Assembly (NCBI GenBank): GCA_013339895.1 | Contig: JABACO010000001.1 | Location: forward strand, 12,409,735 to 12,473,734 | DNA length: 64,000 nt | Direction of reading: 5' to 3' | Source of the DNA: Ephydatia muelleri | Taxonomy: Eukaryota > Porifera > Demospongiae > Spongillida > Spongillidae | In this document: piece after piece, positions 1 to 10,894 of the stretch | Layout of the letters: every line of letters begins with the position of its first letter | How positions within the stretch are numbered: position 1 is the stretch's first letter | The notes under the pieces: model-generated | Database searches by the model: none | Told to the model about the DNA's origin: nothing | Seen by the model: only the letters and a program-made list of their open reading frames with translations | Position numbers and translations under genes: made by a program

Positions 1-644
1 TCTTCTCTCATCTAGCACTCTGTACAAGCGCTCGTCTGACCTGTAAAAGCCTTTTCTGGAGTACAGTATAATGAATATCGTTACTAGCTTGCAATCGATA
101 TGTCTGTGTAAACTACCACTGGCCCTGACCTACTACGATCTGCAACGATAAGGGAGGTACAATAATTTCATCGCAGGTCTACTGTTTCCATCAGCACAAT
201 GTTGTGTGTCCCCCATGTCGCACTAATTGAATGCAGCGAATTAAACGAGTGTACATGAACTCAGATTGCTGTTCCTCACCATAAGTACAAAGTACGTACT
301 GTGGCTTGCTATAACCTTCTACGAGTAGTCATTTTATTTTAGTACAGTGTGACACGCAACACTCTTCTTGATGAAAAACGCAGTTTTTTTTAAGGGCGAT
401 GGTTCTGCCTGGCGATGAATTACCCTATCATTGCTGATTGCGGTGTGGTTAGTTTACACAGACATAATGGATAGCAATATTCACAATTCCATGAGCACTC
501 AAAAACAGAAGCCTCTTGAGCTTGTTTGCTAACCATGGCATATCTTATGACTTGTCCCTATTTGTGTCAGGGTACAGTCCTATAAGGACACAAAGTATGC
601 ATAAAGGACCAGTCCTATGACACTACATACCTACATGTGTAGAC
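1..644. other. No gene recognised
   Basis: I see no convincing open reading frame, repeat or RNA gene in this stretch. The base composition is ordinary and there is no resemblance to the transposons further along. It is the unique-looking left flank of the GT-rich block. Confidence 0.5.
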
Positions 645-2450
645 ATGTCTCATGGTCTCATGAGCTGTTCAATGAATGCATGTGCAGAGAAGGCATTCAG
701 TGAGAGAAAATGTGTGTACCATCATTATCAGGGAGCACTACTGTTTTTTCCACATGAACAACAGTGTGTGCTTCGTGTGTCACGTGTCTGTGCACATGTG
801 CGAGTCTGTGTGTGCGTCTGTATATCTGTGTGTGTCTGTGTGCATGTGTGTATCTGTATGTATGTCTGTGTGTATTGTGTGTGTATCTGTAAGTGTGTGT
901 CTGTTGTGTCTGTGCATGTGTGTCTATATGTATTTTGTGTGTGCAAGTCTGTGTGCAAGTCTGCGTGTCTGTGTATTTCGTGAGTGTCTATATATTTCGT
1001 GTGTGTGTCTGTGTGTGCTTGTGTGTCCGTGTGTGTGTGTGTGTGTCTGTGTGTATGTTGTGTGTGTATGTTCCTGTGTGTGTCTGTGCATGTGTGTGTC
1101 TGAGTGTTTTGTGTGATTGTCTCGTGTGTGTGTGTCTGTGTATTTCGTGTGTGCCTGTGTATGCATGTGTGTCTGTGTGTGCCTGTGTGTGTGTGCTAGT
1201 GTGTATTTCATGCATGTGTGTGTGCATGTGTGTGTGTGCATGTGTGTGTGTGCATGTGTGTGTATGTGTTTGTCATGTGTGTGTCGTGTGTTTTGTGTGT
1301 CCATGTGTGTGTCTGTGTATCTGTGTGCGTGTGTGTGTTTGTATGTGTCTGTGTATGTGTGTGTCTGTGTGCGTTTGTGTGTGTGTGCGTTAGCATGTCT
1401 GTGTGTGTGTGTGTTTGTATGCATCTGTGTGCATGCATATGCGTCTGTGTGTGCATGTGTGTGCTAGTGTGTATTTCATGTATGTGTGTGTGCATGTGTG
1501 TCTGTGTGTGTGTTTGTCATATGTGTGTCGTGTGTTTTGTGTGTCCATGTGTGTGTCTGTGTATCTGTGTGTGTGTTTGTATGCGTCTGTGTGGTATGTC
1601 ATGCATGTGTGTGTGTGCGTTAGTGTGTCTGTGTGTGTGTTTTTGTATGTGTCTGTGTGTGTGTCTGTGCGTTAGTGTGTCTGTGTGTGTGTTTTTGTAT
1701 GTGTCTGTGTGTATGTCATGTGTGTGTGTGTGCGTTAGTGTGTCTGTGTGTGTGTTTTTGTATGTGTCTGTGTGTATGTCATGTGTGTGTGTGTGCGTTT
1801 GTGTGTGTGTGCATTAGTGTGTCTGTGTGTATGTCATGTGTGTGTCTGTGCGTGTTTGTGTTTGTCATATTTGTGTGTCGTGTGTTTTGTGTGTCCATGT
1901 GTGTGTTTGTGTATCTGTGTGTGTGTGTTTGTATGTGTCTGTGTGTATGTCATGTGTGTGTCTGTATGTGCGTTTGTGTGTATGTGTGCATTAGTGTGTC
2001 TGTGTGTGTGTGTTTTTATGCGTCTGTGTATGTCATGTGTGTGTCTGTGTGCGCTTGTGTGTGTGTGCGTTAGTGTGTCTGTGTGTGTATGTCATGTGTG
2101 TGTGTGTGCGTTAGTGTGTCTGTGTGTGTATGTCATGTGTCTGTGTGTGCCTGTTAGTGTGTCTGTGTGTGTGTGTGTTAGTGTGTCTGCGTGTGTATGT
2201 CATGTGTCTGTGTGTGCCTGTGTGTGTGTGTGCGTGTTAGTGTGTCTGTGTGTGTGTGTGTGTCATGTGTGTGTGTGTGTGTGTGTGTGCGTTAGTGTCT
2301 GTGTGTGCATTTGTGTGTCTGTGTGCGTATGTCATGTGTGTGTGTGCGTTAGTGTGTCTGTGTGTGCATTTGTGTGTCTTTGTGTGTATGTCATGTGTGT
2401 TGTGTGTGTGCCTGTGTGTGCATGTGTGTGTTATGCAAGCTTGGTACACA
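645..2450. repeat. GT-rich degenerate minisatellite
   Basis: About 1.8 kb made almost only of TG dinucleotides interrupted at regular places by TGTCTG, TGTATG, TTAGTG and GTCATG. Between about 1,615 and 1,800 a higher-order unit of roughly 52-64 bp recurs (TGCGTTAGTGTGTCTG, then TTTTTGTATGTG, then TATGTCATG). Long open frames on both strands translate to Val/Cys or His/Thr runs; they follow from the dinucleotide repeat and are not genes. Such tracts are typically length-polymorphic. Confidence 0.9.
672..785. repeat. Flanking direct repeat, copy 1 of 2, before a GT tract
   Basis: This stretch (GAATGCATGTGCA, GTGAGAGAAAATGTGTG, TACCATCAT, CCACATGAAC) resembles 2,475-2,585, which sits just before the second, purer GT tract. 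In each case the block leads directly into (TG)n, so block plus GT tract looks like a duplicated unit. Confidence 0.55.
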
Positions 2451-2474
2451 AATTGAAATGCAATCAGTTGAATT

Positions 2475-2581
2475 GAATAGAATGCATGTGCATGTGACAA
2501 TGTTTGTGAGTGAGAGTGTTTGTACCATCATCAGACAGGTGTATTGTTTGCCACATGTATGTGTGCAAGTACGCTGTACAT

Positions 2582-2585
<4 letters not shown>
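2475..2585. repeat. Flanking direct repeat, copy 2 of 2, before a GT tract
   Basis: Diverged copy of 672-785: GAATGCATGTGCATGTG, then GAGTGAGAGTGTTTG, TACCATCATCAG and CCACATG, followed by (TG)n at 2,584. Confidence 0.55.
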
Positions 2586-2632
<47 letters not shown>

Positions 2633-2662
2633 GTGTGTGTGTGTGTGTGCGTGTGTGTGGTT
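2584..2662. repeat. (TG)n microsatellite
   Basis: A nearly pure TG dinucleotide run of about 80 bp with a few interruptions (TTG, GCG) towards its right end. It is distinct from the degenerate minisatellite to its left. Confidence 0.9.
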
Positions 2663-3084
2663 GTGTATAAGAAAATACGCCATACGATAGTGTACAGGGC
2701 CATGTACGCAACAATGCAAGTGTGTGCACAAGTGGGAGCCAGCATGAGTTCATGTACTATGTGTGAGTTGAAAGTTGTGTGAGACCGAAATCAATGCAAT
2801 CGTAGCCGAGTGGGCGTGGCAGATATAAGACGATGATTTTAGCAAGATGATGGCAAATAGGAAAGCTTTATTACACGACTAGAGAATGATGTGAGTGCGT
2901 AGCAAATAGCCTTACGCGTGCCGTTTTGAATACTAGCCGGCGACGTGGGAGGCGCAAGGTTATACTGCAACCATTCACTTGGGTCCGTTAATTTGGTACG
3001 ATCGTCTGGAACTGAGCAGTGTTCTTCTTTTAACTTTCCCGCATAAACTCACTGCCTGAGTGAGACAAAAACAGTTGGGAACGG
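2663..3084. other. No gene recognised
   Basis: Unique-looking sequence between the GT tract and the inverted-repeat element that follows. I see no supported coding sequence or RNA gene. Confidence 0.4.
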
Positions 3085-3936
3085 CATAGATAGTATAGTA
3101 AGGGGATTGGAAACGAGTCTAATCAACACCAATTGACACCTCCACTCCTCGTTACAGCACTTATAAGAATTCCGTACTAGTAACTATGCTTCAAGATGGA
3201 TGACTTGGGAGCCACAGCTGGAAGAAATTCTGAAATGATGGTTCGTATCAAAAAAATTGACGAAAAAGTAGCCGAGTACATACAAATAGGACTAACCAAC
3301 AGCAAAACACGACAAACTGATCAATACGCACAACTGCCCGCGCACAGAAGGTACACAAGTTAATGGACTCCATCCCCACTCCAGGCGTATTTTGTGCGTG
3401 ACATGTATCAAAAAAATGACGAAAAAAGTAGCCAAGTACATACAAATAGGACTAACCAACAACAAAACACGACAAACTGATCAATATGCACAACTGCCCG
3501 CGCACAGAAGGTACACAAGTTAATGGACTCCATCCCCACTCCAGGCGTATTTTGTGCGTGGCATGTATCAAAAAATGACGAAAAAAGTAGCCAAGTACAT
3601 ACAAATAGGACTAACCAACAACAAAACACGACGAACTGATCAATACGCACAACAGCCCGCGCACAGAAGGTACACAAGTGCGATGCGTCCTGAAAAAAAC
3701 TTTTTTTTCTAATTTTCGAAGTTGCCCGTCATATTTTTCCAACCTAAAACGCTTATAGATATTCTCCTACGTATGTGAAGCGCTTCAGAGCAGATAAAAA
3801 GAACCCAGACCAACCGAACTGAAGATATGAACGATTTCGAACTTCTCAGTAGGTGTTAACGATGTAACGCGGAGTGCCCACAGCCAGTGATGCGCTCACG
3901 TGACTCGTTTCCAATCCCCTTACTATACTATCTATG
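3085..3936. mobile_element. Non-autonomous TIR element with 7-bp target duplication
   Basis: The two ends (3,085-3,119 and 3,902-3,936) are perfect 35-bp inverted repeats beginning CATAGATAGTATAG. They are bordered outside by the direct repeat GGAACGG (3,078-3,084 and 3,937-3,943), as expected for a target-site duplication. The 852-bp body has no transposase; half of it is a 160-bp tandem repeat. The TIR does not match a superfamily I can name, and a 7-bp duplication does not settle the class. Part of the inner right end resembles 25,755-25,800 (GTGATGCGCT..CC), hinting at a dispersed family. Confidence 0.75.
3245..3679. repeat. 160-bp tandem repeat, 2.7 copies
   Basis: Units start at 3,245, 3,405 and 3,565 (each GTATCAAAAA), giving an exact period of 160 bp. 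The third copy stops at about 3,679 after GTACACAAGT. The copies differ at only a few positions. The open frames on the minus strand here are the same frame repeated and show no protein family. It lies wholly inside the TIR element 3,085-3,936. Confidence 0.92.
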
Positions 3937-3943
3937 GGAACGG

Positions 3944-4391
3944 CTACGGGAGAAATGGGCGGGAACAAAGAAGTTATCAAAATTTATTGTGGATTGGGAG
4001 AATGGAACACGGGTTGCATGCAAAAATGGTGCAATCGAGCGGGAAATGTGCATTAACTTTGCACAGCTGTATATCCGTGACGGATAGAGTAAAAATTAAC
4101 GAACTGAACACATCAATAGCAACAGGTCCCTTGTACGTACATACTGAATTTGAAGCGATTTGAATGCTCCTACCTGAAGATGTGGCGGTTTTGAACCCCA
4201 TGGGGTATCGGACTTCGTAGCATCAGCTATGAACTAGTGCAAGGCCCCAAAATAAGTTTTCCCGTAGTGAAATGGTGTAGTATGAAGTGTTTAAACTAGG
4301 AAGTCGATAGCGTTAACCGTTGGGAAGTTATAGCGGATCACCCGCGATGCATTTTTATAACATTTTATAATATAACCGTGGGGCACTGTCC
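3944..4391 (+). repeat. Diverged copy of the palindromic repeat family
   Basis: The order of blocks (TAAAAATTAACGAAC, GAATTTGAAGCGATTTGA, GGGGTATCGGAC, AAATGGTGTAGTATGAAGTG, GGGCACTGTCC at 4,381) matches the right arm of the palindrome at 4,852-5,226 with many differences. It is a single arm in direct orientation, older than its neighbour. The left boundary is uncertain because the TIR element 3,085-3,936 abuts it. Confidence 0.65.
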
Positions 4392-4409
4392 ATATGATTA
4401 TTAATAAAT

Positions 4410-5226
4410 GGGACAGTGCCCGCGAAAAGGGACCTAGTGTATTTATATAAAACGATATAAAATTTTGTTCATATAAAACTGATATAACTTCCGAACGGTA
4501 CACGCCATTGACTTCCTATTTTCAACACTTCATACTACACCATTTCTCTACGGTAAAATACTTTTTGGGGTCTTGCACTTGCTCCGTGCCTGTATTGCAA
4601 CGTCCGATACCCCACAAGGTATGAACCCGTCATAACTTTCGGCAGGAGTAATCAAATCGCTTCAAATTCGGTATGTAGATAGAGAGGTCCTATACCTATC
4701 TATTTGTTCTGTTCGTTAATTTTTATGCAATCCGTTACGGAGATACAGTTGAACAAACTAGTGCACATTTTCGCGCTCGTTTCGCGCCAATTATTTGGGC
4801 AAATTGCGCTCCGCTCAATGTATGGGGAGGCGGGGATTATTACATTGGCGCGAATCAAGCGGGAAAACGTGCACGTAGTTTATTCAACTGTATCTCCGTA
4901 ACAGATGGCATAAAAATTAACGAACAGAACAAATCGATAGGTATAGGACCTCTCTATCTACATACCGAATTTGAAGCGATTTGATTACTCCTGCCGAAAG
5001 TTATGACGGGTTCATACCTTGTGGGGTATCGGACGTTGCAATACAGGCACGGAGCAAGTGCAAGACCCCAAAAAGTATTTTACCGTAGAGAAATGGTGTA
5101 GTATGAAGTGTTGAAAATAGGAAGTCAATGGCGTGTACCGTTCGGAAGTTATATCAGTTTTATATGAACAAAATTTTATATCGTTTTATATAAATACACT
5201 AGGTCCCTTTTCGCGGGCACTGTCCC
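4410..5226. mobile_element. Foldback (palindromic) element
   Basis: The left arm starting GGGACAGTGCCCGCG at 4,410 is the reverse complement of the right arm ending CGCGGGCACTGTCCC at 5,226. The match runs almost without break for about 380 bp per arm to a central loop near 4,800-4,852. No coding sequence is evident. The structure is a non-autonomous foldback element or a head-to-head pair of one repeat. The end motif TAGGTCCCTTTTCGCGG is close to TAGGTCCCTTTTCACGG at about 27,095, upstream of the first ankyrin exon. Confidence 0.85.
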
Positions 5227-6184
5227 AAATTATTCTGTTTATATTTTACGTAAACGTATTATTTAACGTAAAATTGTGAACGGCGCGGAATACGCGCGAT
5301 GTATTGCGACGCGGCACGGTTGTATGCGGCTGGAAACTGGGTGTACAATTAGACAATTTACGGTATCACTCTATAATTCTGAAGTGACGCCTCATTATAG
5401 CTACCCAATGTTTCAAAGCTTACCATGACTCACCAGAAACTGCAAATCAAAATATGAAATCAAATTCACGCACTGTACTTAAGTTTCTAGCATGCCCACT
5501 CTATACGCATAGTCTACATGACACATAAACAATACGCGCAGGCCGTTTTTGTAAGGTCACGCGGCACATTTTTTGAAGGGGCCATTACAAAGTAAGACGA
5601 CGTTAACTTCAGGAACAAAATTGGAAGGTAAGCATACTACGGTAGTGATCAGGAGGCATGTGGCAATATGTATTTACGAACCTGAAGTGGTGACGTATTT
5701 TCTTTCACCACGAACCAGCGGAGCGTATTTCATGAATAATCGATACAAGTTGTGGTTTCATTCGTACATGTATATATACCTCCATACAGAGCAAGTACTC
5801 AGTGTTGTAGTGTGTGTGGACAGAGGCTGTGGAAATCCAAAAGATCAGCTATGCATTCACAGCTGATCTGAAAATAGCTTTTGACATCAACACTTCTGGG
5901 GGATGATGTCAACACACATCCTGCTGCTTGCTCTGTGAGCATTTGATGGAGAGAACAATATGTGCCATAATGAAGGGGGTGCATCACAAGTGTACAGTCA
6001 ATGTATTTCAGTGGCACAAACATACATTTCATCAATGCAAGAGCACTTCAGTGCATGTGTGGGTGGGGTGGGTGGGTGGACACATGAAAAGGCCAAAAGT
6101 AGAAAGCATTCGCCAGGCACCTAATACACTAATAGCTCATCTTCAGAAGTTTGCCTCTCCACCAGCTTTATTGCATGAGCCTAG
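5227..6184. other. No gene recognised
   Basis: Open frames of up to about 95 codons exist but none resembles a known family or shows a coherent exon structure. From about 6,050 the plus strand may already belong to the decayed RING-containing gene. Confidence 0.35.
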
Positions 6185-6190
6185 TCACTT

Positions 6191-6617
6191 TTGGCCAGCG
6201 TGAACAACCTGTTGATCTTAGAGAAGTTGAAGTGTGCACTGTGTTCCAACGTTCTTTCACAGCCACTAGAATTGACATGCAGTTCACTGGTATGCACCAA
6301 GTGCTTCACGGAGTGCATAGCAGCATCTGGCATTGTGAGTTGTCCCTGTTGCTCAGACAATGATCCGTCACATGTCAGACCAGCATCAAATGCAATACTC
6401 TTCTGCTGCTATCAGATGTAAGAAGACATTGTGCTGGTTGCAACATGGACATTAGAAGTGGTGATAATGAAGGGCATGAGTGTGTACCATCACTTACACC
6501 TGAGGAGGAGAGGCAAACTGCTGAGCTGCTGAAGAGAGCCATCTCTACAAGTCCCAACAAAGGTGTTGTACAGCTTGCTACAGGAGGAGCAGTTAAGGAA
6601 GTGTTTGACTGGTACTG
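6191..6617 (+). pseudogene. RING-type zinc-finger fragment, transposon-associated (RAG1 N-terminus-like)
   Basis: The frame from 6,191 has a cysteine-rich C3HC4-like cluster: CALC (residues 15-18), then CTKCF, then SCPCC. After a 1-2 base frame change near 6,410 a second zinc-binding pattern follows (RRHCAGC, later GHEC), then an acidic helix (TPEEERQTAELL) and a stop at about 6,617. A RING followed by a second Cys/His knuckle is the order in the RAG1 N-terminal region and in the N-RAG-TP transposon proteins described from molluscs. That is recall of a domain order, not an alignment. The frameshift and missing catalytic core point to a remnant; separate exons are the alternative reading. Confidence 0.5.
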
Positions 6618-8880
6618 AGGCTACATAATATCTACCTTCACCTTAGCCAATGACATTCATGCAAGTCACCAAAGCCAAGCAACAAACCACAGCCACCTGC
6701 TCAAGGACCAGCTGCTCTGAAATGCAAAGAATATGAAGTATTGTCAGTGGAGAAGCATCTGCCCTCATCCAAACAGAAGTTCTCACCTTCAGTGATGAAG
6801 AGCGACAATGTTTGTTGGCTAGCTACTGCAATGCAGCATCTCATCATCCATTGAGATTGGTCCAGCTCAGGTATTGGCAATGAAGGCTCGTCTTGCTACA
6901 CCTTGGAATAAATTGGAGACTTCTAAGACAGTATGATATCATAAATGTATGCAGCAAAGGTAACTCACTGATTTTTCAAGTGGCTTGAATTCATCTGGCT
7001 GGTGAGGAAAGGATGTGTCACATCTCTAGCCACATTGTGGGTGATAACCTCTAAGGAAAGTTGCCTCCTTTAACATTTCCAGGTGGAGATGAAATCAAAG
7101 AGCTCCTTTAGTTTACATTCCCCATCTCGTAGATAAGGTTGTCCACTTCTTAAATGAAAATAAAAGGTAAGAGTGAAATACAAATGCTCTTACTTTTAAA
7201 AGCATGGTTACAATGCTGGCAGGCTTACCTGGCATGAAGGGTTTATACCAGCCAGTGAAGGTGGATTCCAAGGCTATTCAAGAGTTCATGGCCTTTTACC
7301 ATATCCTGAAGCAACAGTCTCCATTCAAATGCATCTCCTGGAGGATCATGGAGTTCAGCGGGCAAATACCTGCCATGCTGGCTTCGGCCTTTTGGGAGAA
7401 CTGGGGGCTGAATTGATTGATGCCAAGTTTAATAGACTTGGCTTGGTATTTGCTCCAATCTGCTGTGCATAGTAAAGGACATCTATTAAGCATTGAACCA
7501 CAACTGGTAGCTGCCATCCCTCCTCCAGCTAAGAGAGTAAAGAATATATAGCTATGTGACGCAGCTCACTTTCAAGTATTTAATACCAGGTGATAACATT
7601 CTGTCAAAATAATAAAAATAATAAATACTTGCAATAGTTCCAACCCCCAAAAGACGCCAAAATGGCGGATTTTCTAAAGGCTTGAAAACTACTTCAGAAA
7701 ATGCGTCACCGTTAGTTTGTACCACAAACAGATAGAGCATTCTATTAACCTTACCGTGATAGTTTGGGTCTGTTCTATCTCGGTTCCTGAGCGTCGTTAT
7801 CGTCGTTTGAACACACGAGGTTGGCGATCACCGCTTGAAAGTCAATTGCTTCGTAGCGCCAGAGCTGACAGTCAACAAACGTCAGGCCACGTGATTTATG
7901 CTTAAAATAAAGGTCAGAGGTGTTTGTCACTTCTAGTATGGCTTTTAGGTGTTAATGCGTTTTACGAACTTAGTAACATAGCTGGTTCTAAAGGACATCG
8001 GTTGTCATGTTCGTTGCTATGGGGCACGTAAACCATTTCAATTATTCGGGGCGGAGGGCCTACTTGCGTTCCATGAGAGCAAACCGCCGTGGTGGAGCGA
8101 CGCGATGCGTTATTGTCGCACGTGCTTGCGTCAATTTGTGAACTAGCCTTTACAGTATAATACAGCGTACATAGGGTCTGGCCAACAAGTCGAAGAAAGT
8201 TGTTCTTGGAATGTAATTGGAATGTTCGATAATTTGGGTTGTCATAACGTCATCACGATAAAACGTTTTAGTGTGTCTGTCTTTGCTTAAGCTAAGGAGA
8301 GAAAAGGCTACCACCGCAATGATAGTCTCAGAGTGGCGAACGCGATGGGCTGGAAAGCGATTCACGACAGATTTTAGACGTACTTCGTAATGAGTCCTTC
8401 CATATTGAAATGGCTTTACCTTCGTTTTAGACACGTGTCCATATATCACAACCTTAGCCGCGCACGCACGATCAAGCACCAGGCTCCTCTCTATAGTGTG
8501 GAGATAATCTATATATTATCTCTGAGTGTGGAATGCTATTGGAATCTAATTACCGTGACGTCACGCGAACTCTCGATTCTGATTGGAGCGCCAACATTCC
8601 GGCGCACCAGAACAACTTTGTTACTGTAAGCGATAATCATCGTTACGTACATTTGGGTCTGGGTACGAGACTATACTTAGGTCAGCTATCATGTGCCTCC
8701 GTGGTTCGCGCTCTTCTTACCACAGGCCACAACATCTCTTCGAAACATCAATTGACCTTGCAATTTCAGACAGCATAGCCAATCTTTCAGCTATGTAAAA
8801 CCCTTTCAACTTGATACTTCATTAATTTTATTTGATGACATACTGTAAAAAAATAAAATAATAATAATTGCATTCCATAG
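6618..8880. other. Mostly unrecognised; possible remains of the RING-containing element
   Basis: Short plus-strand frames (for example 7,204-7,416, containing GLYQPVKVDSKAIQEF) may be further pieces of the decayed element at 6,191, but I recognise no domain. From 7,600 to 8,880 I see only unique AT-moderate sequence. A palindromic CRE-like TGACGTCA occurs at about 8,556. Confidence 0.3.
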
Positions 8881-8899
8881 CAATAATGAGTCAAGCAGC

Positions 8900-9395
8900 G
8901 ATTAGACGAATCGCTAGACGCCGTTATTAGTCGTGCATCCTCTCTCACCGTACAATGCCTCAAAACTGTAGTTTTTGTGTCCTGTAGCTTTAAATAGAGG
9001 TAAAAAAAATACTTCCAACAACGCAGGATACGGCTGCCATCCCCCTCCCTTATGGCATCCTTAAATTCAAGCAGCAACAGACCAAGTGACAATGTCTCCT
9101 TTGAGAACTGCCTGTTGAAGGGAAGCTTAAGTTAATGTATTGGCTCACTATAGCTTCTAGAACAGAATCAAGACTTGAGTGAAGTTGGTGATGAGGCACT
9201 GTTTTAAATGCAGATGCTACATCCCCAACTTCTATCACTTGCAAAGCTGCTGCAATGATATGTGAGCTTACAATAATTTCCATGAATTCCTCACAGGAGT
9301 TCATGTCCTTGCTCACGTCTGTTTTGACATTTCGTCTGTCGATCAGGTTTCTTAGTTGGTATAGTGTGCCACCATCCTCAGGTCTTTGAAAACCT
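8900..9395 (-). pseudogene. DUF6589-like protein, C-terminal fragment
   Basis: Read on the minus strand from about 9,395, one frame gives LYQLRNLIDRRNV, then VSKDMNSCEEFMEIIVSSH and a hydrophobic helix. A shifted frame from about 9,090 gives LLLEFKDAIREGDGSRILRCW. These two blocks, a 'LRNLI-RRNV' segment and 'F-D-I-EGDG-R-LRCWK', fit my recollection of the C-terminal half of DUF6589 proteins. That is a multicopy family of cnidarians and sponges usually linked to mobile elements. The frame change near 9,090 breaks it. CTACATGTAG just upstream could be a splice acceptor. No amino-terminal part was found. Confidence 0.55.
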
Positions 9396-9723
9396 ACATG
9401 TAGATTGATAAATTTAACACCTCATTAGCACCACCATCTTCACAATGGTTGGCAGCTGCGACTAGGATGACACATTATATAGCATTCATGACCTAACCAC
9501 TGTAACCATAATTACACGATGACGACACTTATGACGACACAATAATTGGCATAACAAGTCAGAACCAAAAAGTTCGATCTATGCGCCAGACCCTCTTTCC
9601 ACGTAGCGGTGATGTAATCCATCCGCAGCTGTGGGAATAAGGGTCTGGGAACGAATGCCAAGACCATACAGCTTTGCAAATATGGTGGCCCCGAATAACG
9701 CCTGCAACTTCATAAGAAGCGAG

Positions 9724-10211
9724 CAGGGGCGGATCCAGGAAATTAGGAAGAGGGGGGGGGGGGGGGGGGCACAGGAAGGGTGTGGGTGCGGGAGGGGGAT
9801 GTGCCCCTCCCGCGCGAAGCGCGGAAGCTTTAAGCAATATAGCAATACTGACACTCATTCATAATGAAACATTAGCACTTATCATTTAATACAAAAGCAT
9901 GAAAGTACATGTACTACTAATACTAGTATGTAGCTAGTTTATGCATTTTTGTCATACAGTGAGGCGAAGAGCCTTCGTGGTCGCTTTTGAATGAAGATTT
10001 CTACAACTGTCTCATTGGTGTGCGCAAGCTATAAGCGGTGGCGAAGCGTTAATACTTTTTTCATACGCTACATCCATTTACATCAGTGCTCAGTTACACG
10101 GTACGATTACGTAACATGAATATAAGTAGATGAACGGAAGGGGGTGGGGGGGGCACGTGCCCCCGGTGCCCCCCCCCCCCCCCCCCCCCCCCCTCCCTAG
10201 ATCCGCCCCTG
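9724..10211. mobile_element. hAT-type MITE with poly-G/poly-C cores
   Basis: The ends are CAGGGGCGGATCCAGG on the left and, reverse-complemented, CAGGGGCGGATCTAG on the right. They are bounded by GCGAG on both sides (9,719-9,723 and 10,212-10,216). CAG-starting TIRs of this kind are typical of hAT elements; the direct repeat here is only 5 bp. The 488-bp body carries G and C runs just inside each end and no transposase. Confidence 0.8.
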
Positions 10212-10216
10212 GCGAG

Positions 10217-10894
10217 GACTGCTCCGGCCATCGTTAAGAAAATTCGGGTTAATTTAATAATACGTTAACTAATATGTGAAAGGAATTTCGATCGTTGATG
10301 CTAGAGGTACGTGTACGTGAGTTTGACTTTAGGTCTTGGGATTCGTTCCTAGCTTCCTACTTATAGCCACGTGGGCAGTTGTCAATTCGAAGACATAATC
10401 GATCAAATTACTACGTTCCTATTTTGGTGCATAATTCTCATGTTTGATTCATATACAAGTAAGTGCAATGATAATGCAATTTTCGGCTCCCTGTGCTCTA
10501 CGAGTCGTTTTCATTTGGCAGGTATAAGAACGAGTAAGTTCTTCAATCTTGGGATTTGCCGTGTGCTAACTATGCACGTCTATGTATTGTCGCGTATTGT
10601 TTGTCCATATGCAGGTTCATGAAGGTAGGCAGCAGTGCTGAGCTATGTATTGTGTGAGTAGTAAGCAATGGCTTAGTGTTGGGGGTTAAATACGTTACAT
10701 GAGGTTACCACTGAAGATGCTTTAAATTAGTGTATTACTGCTGTTAATCCTAAACTGAATCTGCCTCAACTGTTTTCACGCAAATGCAATTAGTGGGCGC
10801 AACGTAAGCTATGAATGTCTGTAATTTTCCGGTGTTGCGAGCCGGGACAGTACACAGTTTGTTCTCTTAGAACTGGGAGGTCACAACTCCTACC
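10217..10894. other. No gene recognised
   Basis: Unique-looking sequence between the hAT MITE and the duplicated segment. The open frame 10,371-10,622 shows no family resemblance. Confidence 0.35.

Noticed and set aside
645..2753. Long open frames rich in Val/Cys or His/Thr on both strands
   Set aside because: They are translations of TG/CA repeats in all frames, overlap one another and match no protein.
3245..3679. Regular repeats considered as a CRISPR array
   Set aside because: The whole 160-bp unit is repeated without variable spacers, and the genome is eukaryotic.
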